23,110 nucleotides of DNA, from contig CALBQR010000064.1 in the NCBI GenBank assembly GCA_937899895.1, positions 1 through 23,110 on the forward strand, written 5' to 3'. Every line of letters starts with the position of its first letter. Position 1 is the first letter of the stretch. The notes below the pieces were generated by a model. That model saw only the letters and a list, made by a program, of their open reading frames with translations. It was not told the origin of the DNA and searched no databases. The position numbers and the translations under genes were made by a program. Below are positions 1 through 7,669 of this stretch, piece by piece. The DNA comes from an uncultured Alistipes sp. GTDB taxonomy: Bacteria; Bacteroidota; Bacteroidia; Bacteroidales; Rikenellaceae.

Positions 1-579
1 CTGATTGTAGCCGAGAAGTCGATCTCGGTGAGCAATATTGTCAATGGCTCGACTCGTCTGCAACCAGTTGTGTTACAGATCGGTGAGGCTGCGGGTATCG
101 TGGCGGCATTGGCTGTTAAGCAGGGCATTGAGCCGCGTGAGGTGTCGGTGCGTGAGGTGCAGCGCGAGGTGCTGGCCGGTGGCGGTTATCTGTTGCCGTT
201 CCTCGATCTGCCTGCGACCGATCCACACTTTGGAGCGTTGCAACGTGTTGGCGTTACGGGTATTATCGAGGGCGTAGGTATGACCGTCGGTTGGGAGAAT
301 CAGAGTTGGTTCCGTGCCAATGATACGATCTCGATGAACGAACTTTCGCGCGGTCTGCACTCGTTTGATGCCGCGATCCCGCACATCGCCGAGGAGCGAA
401 ATGTAACGGTGCAGGATATCATCGACCACGGCTCGGTAACGGCCGAACAGTGGGCTGAATGGGGCTTGGAGAACTTCGATCCGACGCGTGATGCGACCCG
501 TTTGGAGTGTGCCGTAGTGATTGATAAGGTATTGAATCCCTTCGCAAAGGGTGTAACTATTAATGGAGATTTTATATAA
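1..579 (+). CDS. FAD-dependent oxidoreductase, C-terminal part with SLH-like tail (5' truncated by window)
   Basis: The reading frame is open from the first base, so the gene starts upstream and only the last 192 codons are visible. The first ~45 residues (LIVAEKSISV, NGSTRLQPVVLQIGEAAG, AALAVKQG) match the end of the FAD_oxidored family: a flavin-binding segment with a Gly/Ala-rich helix and the usual 'VAALAVK' ending. The rest resembles S-layer-homology repeats, with GVTGIIEGVG, WFRANDTISMNELSRGL and FDPTRDATRLECAVVIDKVL spaced like SLH 'FxPxxxxTRaE' units. Family members occur in Bacteroidetes near glycan-degrading enzymes; the substrate cannot be told from this fragment. The stop codon TAA shares its last base with the ATG of the next gene (TAATG), so the two are probably translationally coupled. 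An internal GTG at 28 is possible as a start but would cut the flavin motif, so I reject it. Confidence 0.85.
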   Translation: MIVAEKSISVSNIVNGSTRLQPVVLQIGEAAGIVAALAVKQGIEPREVSVREVQREVLAGGGYLLPFLDLPATDPHFGALQRVGVTGIIEGVGMTVGWENQSWFRANDTISMNELSRGLHSFDAAIPHIAEERNVTVQDIIDHGSVTAEQWAEWGLENFDPTRDATRLECAVVIDKVLNPFAKGVTINGDFI

Positions 580-1643
580 TGAAACGACTCTTTATTCTGG
601 CTTTGATGTGTTCGCTGTTTTGCAGTTGCGGTGGGCAGAAGACTACCTCTGTGGTCGATTCGCCCGCGCGTGTAGTGGGCCGTACCTTGATACACGATGA
701 CGGCTCGGTGTCGTTTGATTGGAGCGGTGTCTATGTCGATATCCGTTTCCGCGGCTCGTATTTGGCAATCGAGTTGAGCGACACGAAACGTAACTACCTC
801 AATTTCTGGGTTGATGGCGAGGAGCAGCCCAAACTGACCTCCGAGGGTGAGCATACGGTGCTTGTGCTGTTTGATAATCCTGAGGCCGACGGCGAGCACG
901 TGATTCGTATTCAGAAGGCGACCGAGGCCGAGCAGGGACGCATTACGTTGCACACGATTACGACCGATGGGCGTCTGCTCTCGACTGATGAGTTGAAACG
1001 TGCACGCCATATCGAATTCTATGGCGACTCGCTCACTTGCGGTTACGGCACCGAGAGCAATTCGGGCACTGATCCATTCCTGCCCGAAACCGAGAATTGT
1101 CGCTATACCTATGCGGCATTGATGGCCGAGCGTTTCGATGCTGATTATACGCTGATCTCACATTCAGGTCGTGGTTTGGTGCGTAATTATGGCGACTCGT
1201 TGCAGGTGTCGGACCACGTATTGACGATGAGTGCGCGTGCGTTCCGCCTTTACGATGAGGACTTTACATATGATTGGGATTTCGAGAAGAGCCCCTATCG
1301 CCCCGACGCAATAGTTATCACGCTGGGTACAAACGATTTCAGCACGCAGCCCCGACCCACCGAGGAGCAGTACGTTGCAGGCTACCGAGCGTTGATCGAG
1401 CGATTGCGTGAGGCTTGGGGTGCGGAGCTGCCCGTGTTGTGCGTGGTCCATTCGCCATACGCGGTGGAGTGCGTGAAGGAGATGGTTACGACGATCTCCA
1501 ATGTGGCAATGGCCGATATTTCGTGTGATGTCTATAATGACACAACCGATCTTGGCGCGTCGGGACACCCCAATCGCTACGGTCAGGAGAAGATGGCAAA
1601 GATAATTATTGAGCAGTTTGCCGCGCTGACAGGTTGGGAATAG
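579..1643 (+). CDS. SGNH/GDSL-type esterase lipoprotein, CE2-like two-domain
   Basis: A 354-residue exported hydrolase. The N-terminus (MKRLFILALMCSLFCSC) is a lipoprotein signal with Cys17 as probable lipidated residue. Residues ~30-130 form a beta-rich domain like the CE2 N-terminal jelly roll (SFDWSGVYVDIRFRGSYLAI). Residues ~140-354 are the SGNH domain: block I GDSLTCGYG with nucleophile Ser151, block II around SGRGL, block III GTND at 250-253, and a C-terminal GHPN with His330. No Asp sits three residues before this His; CE2 enzymes are known to work with a Ser-His dyad. The family removes acetyl groups from sugars, so this is likely a carbohydrate esterase at the cell surface or in the periplasm. 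It overlaps the oxidoreductase stop by one base, and both probably act on the same glycan (inference). Confidence 0.9.
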   Translation: MKRLFILALMCSLFCSCGGQKTTSVVDSPARVVGRTLIHDDGSVSFDWSGVYVDIRFRGSYLAIELSDTKRNYLNFWVDGEEQPKLTSEGEHTVLVLFDNPEADGEHVIRIQKATEAEQGRITLHTITTDGRLLSTDELKRARHIEFYGDSLTCGYGTESNSGTDPFLPETENCRYTYAALMAERFDADYTLISHSGRGLVRNYGDSLQVSDHVLTMSARAFRLYDEDFTYDWDFEKSPYRPDAIVITLGTNDFSTQPRPTEEQYVAGYRALIERLREAWGAELPVLCVVHSPYAVECVKEMVTTISNVAMADISCDVYNDTTDLGASGHPNRYGQEKMAKIIIEQFAALTGWE

Positions 1644-1715
1644 CCTATTTGCAGGGCAGATATTCTGCCGTGGGGCACAATTGAGCTAATACTGCGAGAT
1701 TGAAGATATAAAAGT

Positions 1716-1761
1716 AAAAAGTGGAGCAGGAGGTTTTATCGGATCTCTTGCTCCACTTTTT
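1716..1761. terminator. Bidirectional rho-independent terminator
   Basis: The arms are 1716-1732 and 1745-1761: 17 bp with a single mismatch, flanked by A-rich sequence on the left and T-rich on the right, so each strand ends in a U-run. It lies between convergent genes ending at 1643 (+) and 1779 (-). A smaller perfect 6-bp hairpin (1655-1660 with 1664-1669) sits just after the + strand stop but lacks a T-run. Confidence 0.9.
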
Positions 1762-1778
1762 TGTTTATTGCAGTATGG

Positions 1779-2318
1779 TTACAGCTGAATCAGAAAGCGT
1801 TTGCCGCGCAGGCGTTTGCCTTTTGGCAGTTCGATGCGTAATATCTGCTCGACTTCGACTGCACGGCCCTCACGCTCGGCAGGTGCCCACGACGGAGCGC
1901 GCTTGACCGCCCGCACAACACGTTGGCGCAGTCGGTTGTCGGTCGATTCGATCAGCTCGGTCAGCCGCGCACGGCCGTCAGTACCAACAACATAGCGATA
2001 GACAACTCGTGCCGCAGGCTCATCGTCGCCCCACGCCACCTCGCGCTCGACCCACTCGCGGAACGAGAGCGAATCGGCAGAAAACTGCGGTTCGGTATCG
2101 TGTTTGAGCGTTACGACGATCACGCCGTCCGCCGCCCGTTCGCCATAGCGCGCCATAATGCTGTCGCTGACGGCTACCTGCTCCGAGTGCTCGACACGTT
2201 CGGGGTCAATGCGACGCATCTGCTCGGCGGTATATTCCTCGCCATTGACGATATAGAGCTGTGCCGAGGCGGTAACTGACACGAATGTCAAAAGTATTAA
2301 AATAAGCAGTCGTTTCAC
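1779..2318 (-). CDS. Small secreted protein: TonB-dependent-receptor plug-like segment plus TonB C-terminal-like domain
   Basis: I place the start at the GTG at 2318 (179 residues). From there the protein begins with a clean signal peptide (KRLLILILLTFVSVTASAQ), whereas the longer ATG at 2366 lies inside the upstream gene and adds 16 polar residues before the signal. The mature N-terminus (LYIVNGEEYTAEQMRRIDPE, then MARYGERAADGVIVVTLK) follows the short plug motif of SusC-type receptors: 'VDG...L..I.P..I', then 'YG.RaanGVI.ITTK'. The C-terminal ~80 residues (VVYRYVVGTDGRARLTEL, VVRAVKRAPSWAPAEREG) resemble the TonB C-terminal domain. There is no membrane-spanning transducer segment besides the signal and no barrel, so it is neither a full receptor nor a classic TonB. 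It is the last gene of a four-gene minus-strand unit, 20 bases after the previous stop. Its role is unknown; such modules are known in Bacteroidetes envelope proteins. Confidence 0.75.
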   Translation of the reverse strand: MKRLLILILLTFVSVTASAQLYIVNGEEYTAEQMRRIDPERVEHSEQVAVSDSIMARYGERAADGVIVVTLKHDTEPQFSADSLSFREWVEREVAWGDDEPAARVVYRYVVGTDGRARLTELIESTDNRLRQRVVRAVKRAPSWAPAEREGRAVEVEQILRIELPKGKRLRGKRFLIQL

Positions 2319-2338
2319 TCTTACTTGCGTATGAGGTT

Positions 2339-2839
2339 TTAGTTGTAAGTAATTGGTGGATAGCACATAATGTGGAACATCGCGGCCATCTGTGCCTTAC
2401 CATCAACGATTGTGCATTTGTCGATGACGTAGGTCGTGCCTTTATAGTTTTTGCCAAAGATCAATGAAAAAATCGTATCAACATCGTCCCACGATTGCCC
2501 ATCTTCGAGCAGAAGATCGTAGTCGATAACTTTCGAGTGGTTTGCCTCCAAATCGGCAATAGTTACCTCCACAGGTTCGATCGCAGGATTAACCTGCTTA
2601 CCATCTTTTACGTAACGACCAAACCCAACAACATCTTCACCTTGACTATTTTTGATTAAGAATTTGTGCGTAGTAAAGGGGTAGGTTACCGTTAGACTAT
2701 CAATACGCGGATGATCCGACGAAAGCAGAATCACAACGCTGGTAAGCTCTTTGGGGGTCTTGTCCTTTTTGGGTTTCTTGGCCGATGCCACTGCGCCAAA
2801 TGCAATGAGCGCAATAAGGAGTAACAAAAGTCGCTTCAT
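2339..2839 (-). CDS. Secreted protein of unknown function
   Basis: A 166-residue protein that I do not recognise. It opens with a signal peptide (MKRLLLLLIALIAFGAVASA) with no lipobox Cys, followed by a Lys/Pro-rich stretch (KKPKKDKTPKE). The remainder is mixed alpha/beta with Asp/Ile-rich stretches (SDHPRIDSLTVTYPFTTHKF, DYDLLLEDGQSWDDVDTIFS) and two Cys near the C-terminus. The start codon lies 8 bases after the rdgB stop, so the gene is co-transcribed with rdgB. It is probably periplasmic or outer-membrane associated; no catalytic motif is visible. Confidence 0.75.
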   Translation of the reverse strand: MKRLLLLLIALIAFGAVASAKKPKKDKTPKELTSVVILLSSDHPRIDSLTVTYPFTTHKFLIKNSQGEDVVGFGRYVKDGKQVNPAIEPVEVTIADLEANHSKVIDYDLLLEDGQSWDDVDTIFSLIFGKNYKGTTYVIDKCTIVDGKAQMAAMFHIMCYPPITYN

Positions 2840-2847
2840 AGCCTTGT

Positions 2848-3432
2848 CTATTTCAGTGTTGAGTGTTTCAAATATTCAACTAATTTCGCAACGGCACGTG
2901 CGCGGTGCGAAATTGCATTTTTCTCGTCGGCCGACATCTCGGCAAAAGTCTGCTCGTAGCCTTCGGGACGGAAAACGGGATCGTAACCAAAACCGCCACA
3001 ACCTGCTGGCTCACAGGTAATCTCACCCTCGACACGACCCTCAAAGAGGTGCTCCTCGCCCCCCTCAATCAGAATTATAGCCGTGCGGAAACGTGCGCGA
3101 CGATCTTCCTTACCATCCATATTGCGGAGCAGTAGGCGAGTGTTGGCCTCGAAGTCGTGTCCGTCAGTGGCGTAACGTGCCGAATGAACGCCGGGTGCTC
3201 CGTCGAGCGCATCGACCTCCAACCCCGTATCGTCGGCAAAACAATCCAACCCCGTACGCTCGTACAGATAGCGAGCCTTTTGGCGGGCATTGCCTTCGAG
3301 TGTCGAGGCCGTTTCGGGGATATCCTCCGTGATGCCCATCTGGCGCGGAGTAACGAGTTCGTAGCCTTCGCCCAAAACGGCCTGTACCTCGGCGAGTTTG
3401 TGGGCATTATTTGTTGCAAAGATCAGTATCAT
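2848..3432 (-). CDS. rdgB: XTP/dITP diphosphatase (HAM1/RdgB family)
   Basis: A 194-residue cytosolic house-cleaning enzyme that hydrolyses XTP, dITP and ITP to the monophosphate plus pyrophosphate, keeping deaminated purines out of DNA and RNA. The family signatures are all present: FATNNAHK at 5-12 (nucleotide binding), FADDTGLEVDAL at 65-76 with the acidic pair Asp67-Asp68 (metal/catalysis), GAPGVHSARYA, GFGYDPVF at 147-154, and DEKNAISHR at 169-177. The length is typical and no key residue is missing. It is the second gene of the minus-strand unit, 26 bases after the HAD phosphatase stop. Confidence 0.96.
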   Translation of the reverse strand: MILIFATNNAHKLAEVQAVLGEGYELVTPRQMGITEDIPETASTLEGNARQKARYLYERTGLDCFADDTGLEVDALDGAPGVHSARYATDGHDFEANTRLLLRNMDGKEDRRARFRTAIILIEGGEEHLFEGRVEGEITCEPAGCGGFGYDPVFRPEGYEQTFAEMSADEKNAISHRARAVAKLVEYLKHSTLK

Positions 3433-3458
3433 ACGGTTTTGTGTAGAGTGTGTGGTTA

Positions 3459-4298
3459 CTATTTTACAACCTCCATCTGTTGCAGGCGATAATCGACCGC
3501 TATTTTGTCGATTATGCTCTTAACAACGGTGTCGATATCCGAGCCGGCCGAGTAGTTGGCGGGGCAGACGTGATTGACTCGATTGTCGTGAATGAGCGAC
3601 GAGAGCCCCTTCTGCGCACCCTGCTTATTGGGGTTATAGACCGCAATCGAGTGGCCGCCAAAGTTTTTCACCAGACGCATACAGGGAATATCGGTCGTTC
3701 CGTCGCCCACGTAGATCATTCGCTGGAAGGGTACGGGGCGTTTGTTCTCCTCGATATATTGATTGACCAGCGTCGCATCGAAAACCGACTCCACGCCCTT
3801 ATTGATTTTGAAGATAAACTGCGTCTTGTTGGTGTAATTGACCGCCACACCGGGCCAATAGGCTATGCCATCGACATCGTAGAGGAACGAGCAGGCGTAG
3901 ATCTTGCGGAACTCGCCTGCGATTGACGTGCCCTCGATAATCTCTTTGATACCCGACGAGTTGATGTAGTGCAACATACGCACACCGCGCTCGGCAGCAT
4001 AGGCGTTGATGCGGGCAAACCACTGCTCGACACCTTCGTAGAGCGTAATGCGGCGACCCGACTCTTGGAAGGCTTCACGTTTGAGCGAAAGCCCCTTGCT
4101 GCGGGCATATTGGATCATTCGAGCCATATAGGTAAGGGTCATATCGGCATCCTGCACGCGAGCCAGCTCGTTGCAATCGTGCCAAAACTCCTTGTTGCTC
4201 TTGCCGATAGCGGGGATGAAATCGTACTCCTGCATATTGCCCGGCGAGAGTGTTCCGTCGAAATCGTAAATCAAAGCAGCGGTTACCTGTTGTTCCAT
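3459..4298 (-). CDS. HAD-superfamily phosphatase, phosphoserine-phosphatase-like
   Basis: 279 residues from the ATG at 4298. The open frame extends to 4520, but that part crosses the divergent nitroreductase gene and its promoter and encodes no conserved sequence, so I start at MEQQVTAALIYDFDGTLS. HAD motif I is DFDGT with nucleophile Asp12 and general acid Asp14. Motif II is INSSG (Ser114/115), a Lys in FIFKINKG (164 or 167) fits motif III, and motif IV is GDGTTD (198-203). The insert between motifs I and II is a helical cap of C1 type. It is a cytosolic Mg-dependent phosphatase with an unknown small-molecule substrate. It leads the unit with rdgB and two envelope proteins and is transcribed from the -7 element at 4366-4373. 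Confidence 0.88.
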   Translation of the reverse strand: MEQQVTAALIYDFDGTLSPGNMQEYDFIPAIGKSNKEFWHDCNELARVQDADMTLTYMARMIQYARSKGLSLKREAFQESGRRITLYEGVEQWFARINAYAAERGVRMLHYINSSGIKEIIEGTSIAGEFRKIYACSFLYDVDGIAYWPGVAVNYTNKTQFIFKINKGVESVFDATLVNQYIEENKRPVPFQRMIYVGDGTTDIPCMRLVKNFGGHSIAVYNPNKQGAQKGLSSLIHDNRVNHVCPANYSAGSDIDTVVKSIIDKIAVDYRLQQMEVVK

Positions 4299-4355
4299 AT
4301 AGTGTATATGTTGAGATTCAAAGTGTAAAGGTAAGGTTTTTGACGGAAATTTCAT

Positions 4356-4363
4356 TACATTTG
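4356..4363 (+). promoter_or_regulatory. Candidate -7 promoter element for the nitroreductase operon
   Basis: TACATTTG matches the Bacteroidetes -7 consensus TAnnTTTG. It lies 32 bases before the ATG at 4396. I see no well-spaced -33 TTTG; the nearest upstream one (4339-4342) is closer than usual. Confidence 0.6.
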
Positions 4364-4365
4364 CA

Positions 4366-4373
4366 CAAAAGTA
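4366..4373 (-). promoter_or_regulatory. Candidate -7 promoter element for the HAD-rdgB unit
   Basis: On the minus strand this reads TACTTTTG, matching TAnnTTTG. It is 67 bases before the HAD start at 4298. It is back to back with the plus-strand element at 4356-4363, only two bases away. Confidence 0.6.
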
Positions 4374-4395
4374 AACTGCAAAAAGAGATAAAACT

Positions 4396-4926
4396 ATGGA
4401 ATTAAAGGAGATATTGCACGTGCGCCGCAGCGTTCGTAAATTTGAGGATCGCCCCGTAGAGCGCGAGGTGGTTGAGGCTTTGTTGAATGAGGCCTTCACA
4501 GCACCCTCGTCGCGCAACACCCGCTCGACGCGCTATATGGTTGTCGAGGGCCGTGAGCTGATGGAACGTATCGCCGAGATGCGCGACTATGGCTCGGCAT
4601 TTATGAAGGATTGCCCGATGGCGATTATGGTCGCAGGCGACGAGTCGAAGACCGATCTGTGGGTCGATAACTGCTCGATCTCGGCTACAATTCTGCAACT
4701 CGCTGTAACTGACGCCGGTTTGGGCTCGTGCTGGGTACACGTCAATGGTCGCCCGAAGCTCAAAGCCGAGCCCGAAGGTAAGTCGGCCGAGGAGTATCTG
4801 CGCGAGTTCCTGCCGATTCCTGCCGAGTGGCGTCCGTTGTGCTTCATCGCGTTGGGCTATCCCGCGCAGGAGGTTAAACCGCACTCTGAAAAGGACGACT
4901 CGGATAAGGTGATTTGGGTTAAATAG
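4396..4926 (+). CDS. Nitroreductase-family FMN oxidoreductase
   Basis: A 176-residue protein of the nitroreductase (NfsB/FMN reductase-like) superfamily, which uses FMN and NAD(P)H to reduce quinones, nitro compounds or other acceptors. The N-terminal RRSVRKF at 10-16 is the FMN-phosphate-binding signature. APSSRNTRSTRYMVV, DNCSISATILQLAVTDAGLGSCWVHV and CFIALGYPAQEVKP are the standard dimer, flavin and C-terminal segments. It is at the short end for the family but has no evident gap. It is the first gene of a three-gene plus-strand operon with only two bases before hslR. The physiological acceptor is not predictable. Confidence 0.9.
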   Translation: MELKEILHVRRSVRKFEDRPVEREVVEALLNEAFTAPSSRNTRSTRYMVVEGRELMERIAEMRDYGSAFMKDCPMAIMVAGDESKTDLWVDNCSISATILQLAVTDAGLGSCWVHVNGRPKLKAEPEGKSAEEYLREFLPIPAEWRPLCFIALGYPAQEVKPHSEKDDSDKVIWVK

Positions 4927-4928
4927 CG

Positions 4929-5318
4929 ATGGAGGTAAGACTCGATAAATGGCTTTGGGCGGTGCGTGTTTTCAAGACACGTAGCGACGCTGCCGACGCT
5001 TGCCGCACCAATCGCGTGCTGGTCAATGACGCCTACGCCAAGCCCTCGCGCGAGGTGAAGGTGGGCGATGTCATTTCGGTCAAGAAGATGCCCGTGGTCT
5101 ACGAGTATCGCGTTGTGGAGCTGGTGTCGAGCCGTCAGCCCGCCAAGAATGTGCCGCTGTATGCTGCCGACATCACGCCCCAATCGGAATTGGATAAGCT
5201 CAATGTGCCGCGCGAAACGATCTTCATCGTGCGCGATCGCGGCACGGGACGTCCCACGAAAAAGGAGCGTCGCGAGTTGGATTCATTGATGGATAATCTC
5301 TACTACGACGAGGATTAG
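4929..5318 (+). CDS. hslR: S4-domain RNA-binding protein, Hsp15-like
   Basis: 129 residues. The N-terminal S4 domain (VRLDKWLWAVRVFKTRSDAA, VLVNDAYAKPSREVKVGDVI) is the Hsp15/HslR type. The basic C-terminal RGTGRPTKKERRELD is also typical of Hsp15 orthologues. In E. coli, Hsp15 binds stalled 50S subunits carrying nascent chains and helps rescue them. The gene is tightly packed: two bases after the nitroreductase stop and two bases before the SDR start, with the same TAGCGATG junction at both ends. Confidence 0.9.
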   Translation: MEVRLDKWLWAVRVFKTRSDAADACRTNRVLVNDAYAKPSREVKVGDVISVKKMPVVYEYRVVELVSSRQPAKNVPLYAADITPQSELDKLNVPRETIFIVRDRGTGRPTKKERRELDSLMDNLYYDED

Positions 5319-5320
5319 CG

Positions 5321-6115
5321 ATGGCACGTTTTGCGTTGGTTACGGGTGGATCGTCGGGCATTGGTGAGCAATATGTGCGCCAATTGGCTGTTGAGGGTCG
5401 CAATGTGGTTGTGGTGAGTAACCGCGACGCGGAGAACCAACGTGTGGCTGCGAGCGTTCGGGCCGAGTTCGGCGTTGAGGTCGAGCCGCTGTGTGTGGAT
5501 CTGACCGAGCCGACAGCAGCCGAGCAGATCTTTGAGTTTTGTGTAGCTCGCTCGATTGAGGTAGATGTTCTTATTAATAATGCAGGAATGTTGATCTTCA
5601 ATCAGTTAGAACATACCGAGCCCTCGCGCCTTGACTCCATTATCGCCCTGCATTGTACCGCGCCTACCAAACTCTGCCGATTGTTTGCTCCCGTAATGCG
5701 TGAGCGTGGTGGCGGACATATCGTGCTGATGTCGTCAGTTACGGCTTGGACCCCCTTCCCGACCATTTCGCACTATGCCGCAACGAAGGCCTATCTGCGT
5801 AGTTTCGGGCAGTCGCTTTGGTACGAATTGCGCGGTACGGGTCTGACGGTTACGACCATCTTCCCGTCGGCTGTCGATACGCCGTTCTACTCATTGAGCG
5901 AGTCGTCGCGCCGATGGTTGCGTCGTTTGGGCATAATGCTCTCGGCCGAGGAGGTTGCTCGCAAGGCTCTGCGAGCTATGCACCGCGGTCGAAGAAGGTG
6001 TCTGCCAGGCGTAGCGACCAAAATCGAGGCGGCTATTTGTGCCGTTCTGCCTGCGTGGGCTCTCTTGCCCATTCTGCGTATTCCCGCCGTCAAAAGGATT
6101 CTTGAACGCATCTAA
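5321..6115 (+). CDS. Short-chain dehydrogenase/reductase (classical SDR)
   Basis: A 264-residue NAD(P)(H)-dependent oxidoreductase. The Rossmann signature TGGSSGIG is at 8-15 and NNAG at 86-89. The catalytic Ser139, Tyr152 and Lys156 have the classical spacing (YAATK). The C-terminal region ends in a hydrophobic stretch (AAICAVLPAWALLPILRIP) of the kind seen in DltE/YqjQ-like and membrane-associated SDRs, so a membrane contact is possible. The cofactor and substrate are not determined; an Arg in SNRDAENQR after the second strand hints at NADP preference (inference). It is the last gene of the nitroreductase-hslR operon. Confidence 0.9.
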   Translation: MARFALVTGGSSGIGEQYVRQLAVEGRNVVVVSNRDAENQRVAASVRAEFGVEVEPLCVDLTEPTAAEQIFEFCVARSIEVDVLINNAGMLIFNQLEHTEPSRLDSIIALHCTAPTKLCRLFAPVMRERGGGHIVLMSSVTAWTPFPTISHYAATKAYLRSFGQSLWYELRGTGLTVTTIFPSAVDTPFYSLSESSRRWLRRLGIMLSAEEVARKALRAMHRGRRRCLPGVATKIEAAICAVLPAWALLPILRIPAVKRILERI

Positions 6116-6163
6116 ACGATTGCCGCATAGCGCGCGAGAGTTAATAGCGTGCATAAACAAAAA

Positions 6164-6191
6164 AGGCTGACTCCTCTTTCGGGGGCAGCCT
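6164..6191 (-). terminator. Rho-independent terminator downstream of the Omp28-like gene
   Basis: The arms 6164-6174 and 6181-6191 form an 11-bp stem with one mismatch and one wobble around a 6-base loop. On the minus strand the stem is followed by six T residues, 25 bases after the stop at 6216. It may also stop plus-strand transcripts from the SDR gene, but there the T-run is weak. Confidence 0.8.
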
Positions 6192-6215
6192 CTCTGTTTA
6201 TAACGTGCCAATCGA

Positions 6216-7640
6216 CTATTTATACTCGAACGGCAATGCAGTTTTGAGGTCCTTGGTTACAGCCGAGTTCACAACGGTCCAAACGGTACCGTTATTTGCT
6301 GTAACGAAGATCAACAAGTAGCAGTTGTTCAGCACGATAGACTGATTCTTGATCTTGATGTTGAATACACGATCAACAACCTCACCGGCCTTTACCATAC
6401 CCAGATCGTAGCCTGTGAAGCTCGAATTGTTTTTGCTATCGGCATAACGTACTGCGTGGTCGTGCGAGGTGATGGTCGAGCTACCAGCCTGACCGCCTTT
6501 GATATTGTTCTCCAATACCCAGATGCCGATACGATACTCTTTGGAATCCTTTGCCTTAACGCTTGCACGTACGGTTACGTTGCGATTGTTGGCGTCGAGG
6601 GTCATCGTTGCCGAGATACCAACCGGAGCGTCAGCAGCCTGTGCATTGTTGATGTAGTTCTTCATATTTACAACATCAGCTGCAGTACCTACGCTATTGA
6701 ATCGCTGCGACATATCGAACATACCCATAGGGTAGCCGCTGATGCCGAATGAGGTACCCAGACCCTTCGTAACGTCATCGCTCGGAGCAGCGGGGTCGGT
6801 GCTGGGGTTGTAGGTGTGGATTGCAGCCCACGTGAACAAATCCTTATACGTAGCATCAGCCTCCAACTGCTCTAACGCCGCGATAAAGCGGGGACAGTTG
6901 GGACACTCGGTGCCGGTGAACTGCATAATCATAGTGCGACGCTTGAACGAGGTGCTCGACGGATTGGGATCCTCTGCACGGTCGGGAATAGCCTCATTCA
7001 CTACGGTAACCTTTGCCACCATATTCTTGGTGTTCTCGGTCTTGTAGCTTGCCCAGAACGAATACTCGCCTGTGGTTGCGCTCTCGAAGTAGGGCTGCTT
7101 GTAGCTCTTGCCGTTGATCGTTACCGAGGTGGTAGGCAACGAGAGCTTGTTGTTGTTGCCATCGTAGATTGTGTAGTCCTTCTCGACAACCGCGCCATTG
7201 TACATAATTGTAAATGTAGCGCGACCCTCGCCTGCCTTAATGATCGCTTTATCAACGGTCATAGTCAGACCCGATGTGTCGCCCGACTGCTCAACGGCCT
7301 TTGCGGTTACGGTAACCTCGTTCGACTTAACGATCTTGCCCGTTGTCCACTCGTAAGAGAAGTAGAACTTATACGAGCCTGCGGTAGTGGTCGTGAAGGT
7401 CAGACCGTTCAACGTGGTCTCTGCGCCATTGACGTAAGCCTTTACGTTCGATACGGCCTTATCGCCATACTTCACGGTAAAGACAGCCTTTGCCTGACCA
7501 TCGGCAGTGATCTCCGAGGGAGATACGCTTGCGGTCAACTTTTCGGGCGTAGGTTCGGGCGTAGGCTCAGGAGGATTACACGAGAAACCCATTACAGCCA
7601 CCGCTGCGATCGTTGCTATTACACTAAAAAACTTTTTCAT
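6216..7640 (-). CDS. Omp28-related lipoprotein: two Ig-like domains plus thioredoxin fold
   Basis: 474 residues. The signal ends in a lipobox (VMGFSC, Cys21), followed by a Pro/Glu spacer (PPEPTPEPTPE). Two beta-sandwich repeats follow at ~34-113 and ~124-215; both carry the same pattern 'A.F.V.Y.G..V' then 'aGsY.F..SY.t...VKSNEVTV'. From ~235 it becomes a thioredoxin-fold domain with CPNC at 246-249 (FTGTECPNCPRFIAALEQLE) and a GISGYPMGMFD loop that fits the cis-Pro position. A C-terminal beta domain of ~150 residues follows. This arrangement is that of Omp28-related outer membrane proteins. The CPNC pair suggests redox activity or metal binding outside the inner membrane. It is the last gene of the TlpA/DUF6029 unit, 29 bases after the previous stop. 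Confidence 0.88.
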   Translation of the reverse strand: MKKFFSVIATIAAVAVMGFSCNPPEPTPEPTPEKLTASVSPSEITADGQAKAVFTVKYGDKAVSNVKAYVNGAETTLNGLTFTTTTAGSYKFYFSYEWTTGKIVKSNEVTVTAKAVEQSGDTSGLTMTVDKAIIKAGEGRATFTIMYNGAVVEKDYTIYDGNNNKLSLPTTSVTINGKSYKQPYFESATTGEYSFWASYKTENTKNMVAKVTVVNEAIPDRAEDPNPSSTSFKRRTMIMQFTGTECPNCPRFIAALEQLEADATYKDLFTWAAIHTYNPSTDPAAPSDDVTKGLGTSFGISGYPMGMFDMSQRFNSVGTAADVVNMKNYINNAQAADAPVGISATMTLDANNRNVTVRASVKAKDSKEYRIGIWVLENNIKGGQAGSSTITSHDHAVRYADSKNNSSFTGYDLGMVKAGEVVDRVFNIKIKNQSIVLNNCYLLIFVTANNGTVWTVVNSAVTKDLKTALPFEYK

Positions 7641-7669
7641 AGTTCCTAATCTTGTTATCTATTAAACTG

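Noticed and set aside
4299..4520. N-terminal extension of the HAD phosphatase by 74 codons
   Set aside because: It overlaps the divergent nitroreductase start and both promoter elements, and conserved sequence begins only at the ATG at 4298.
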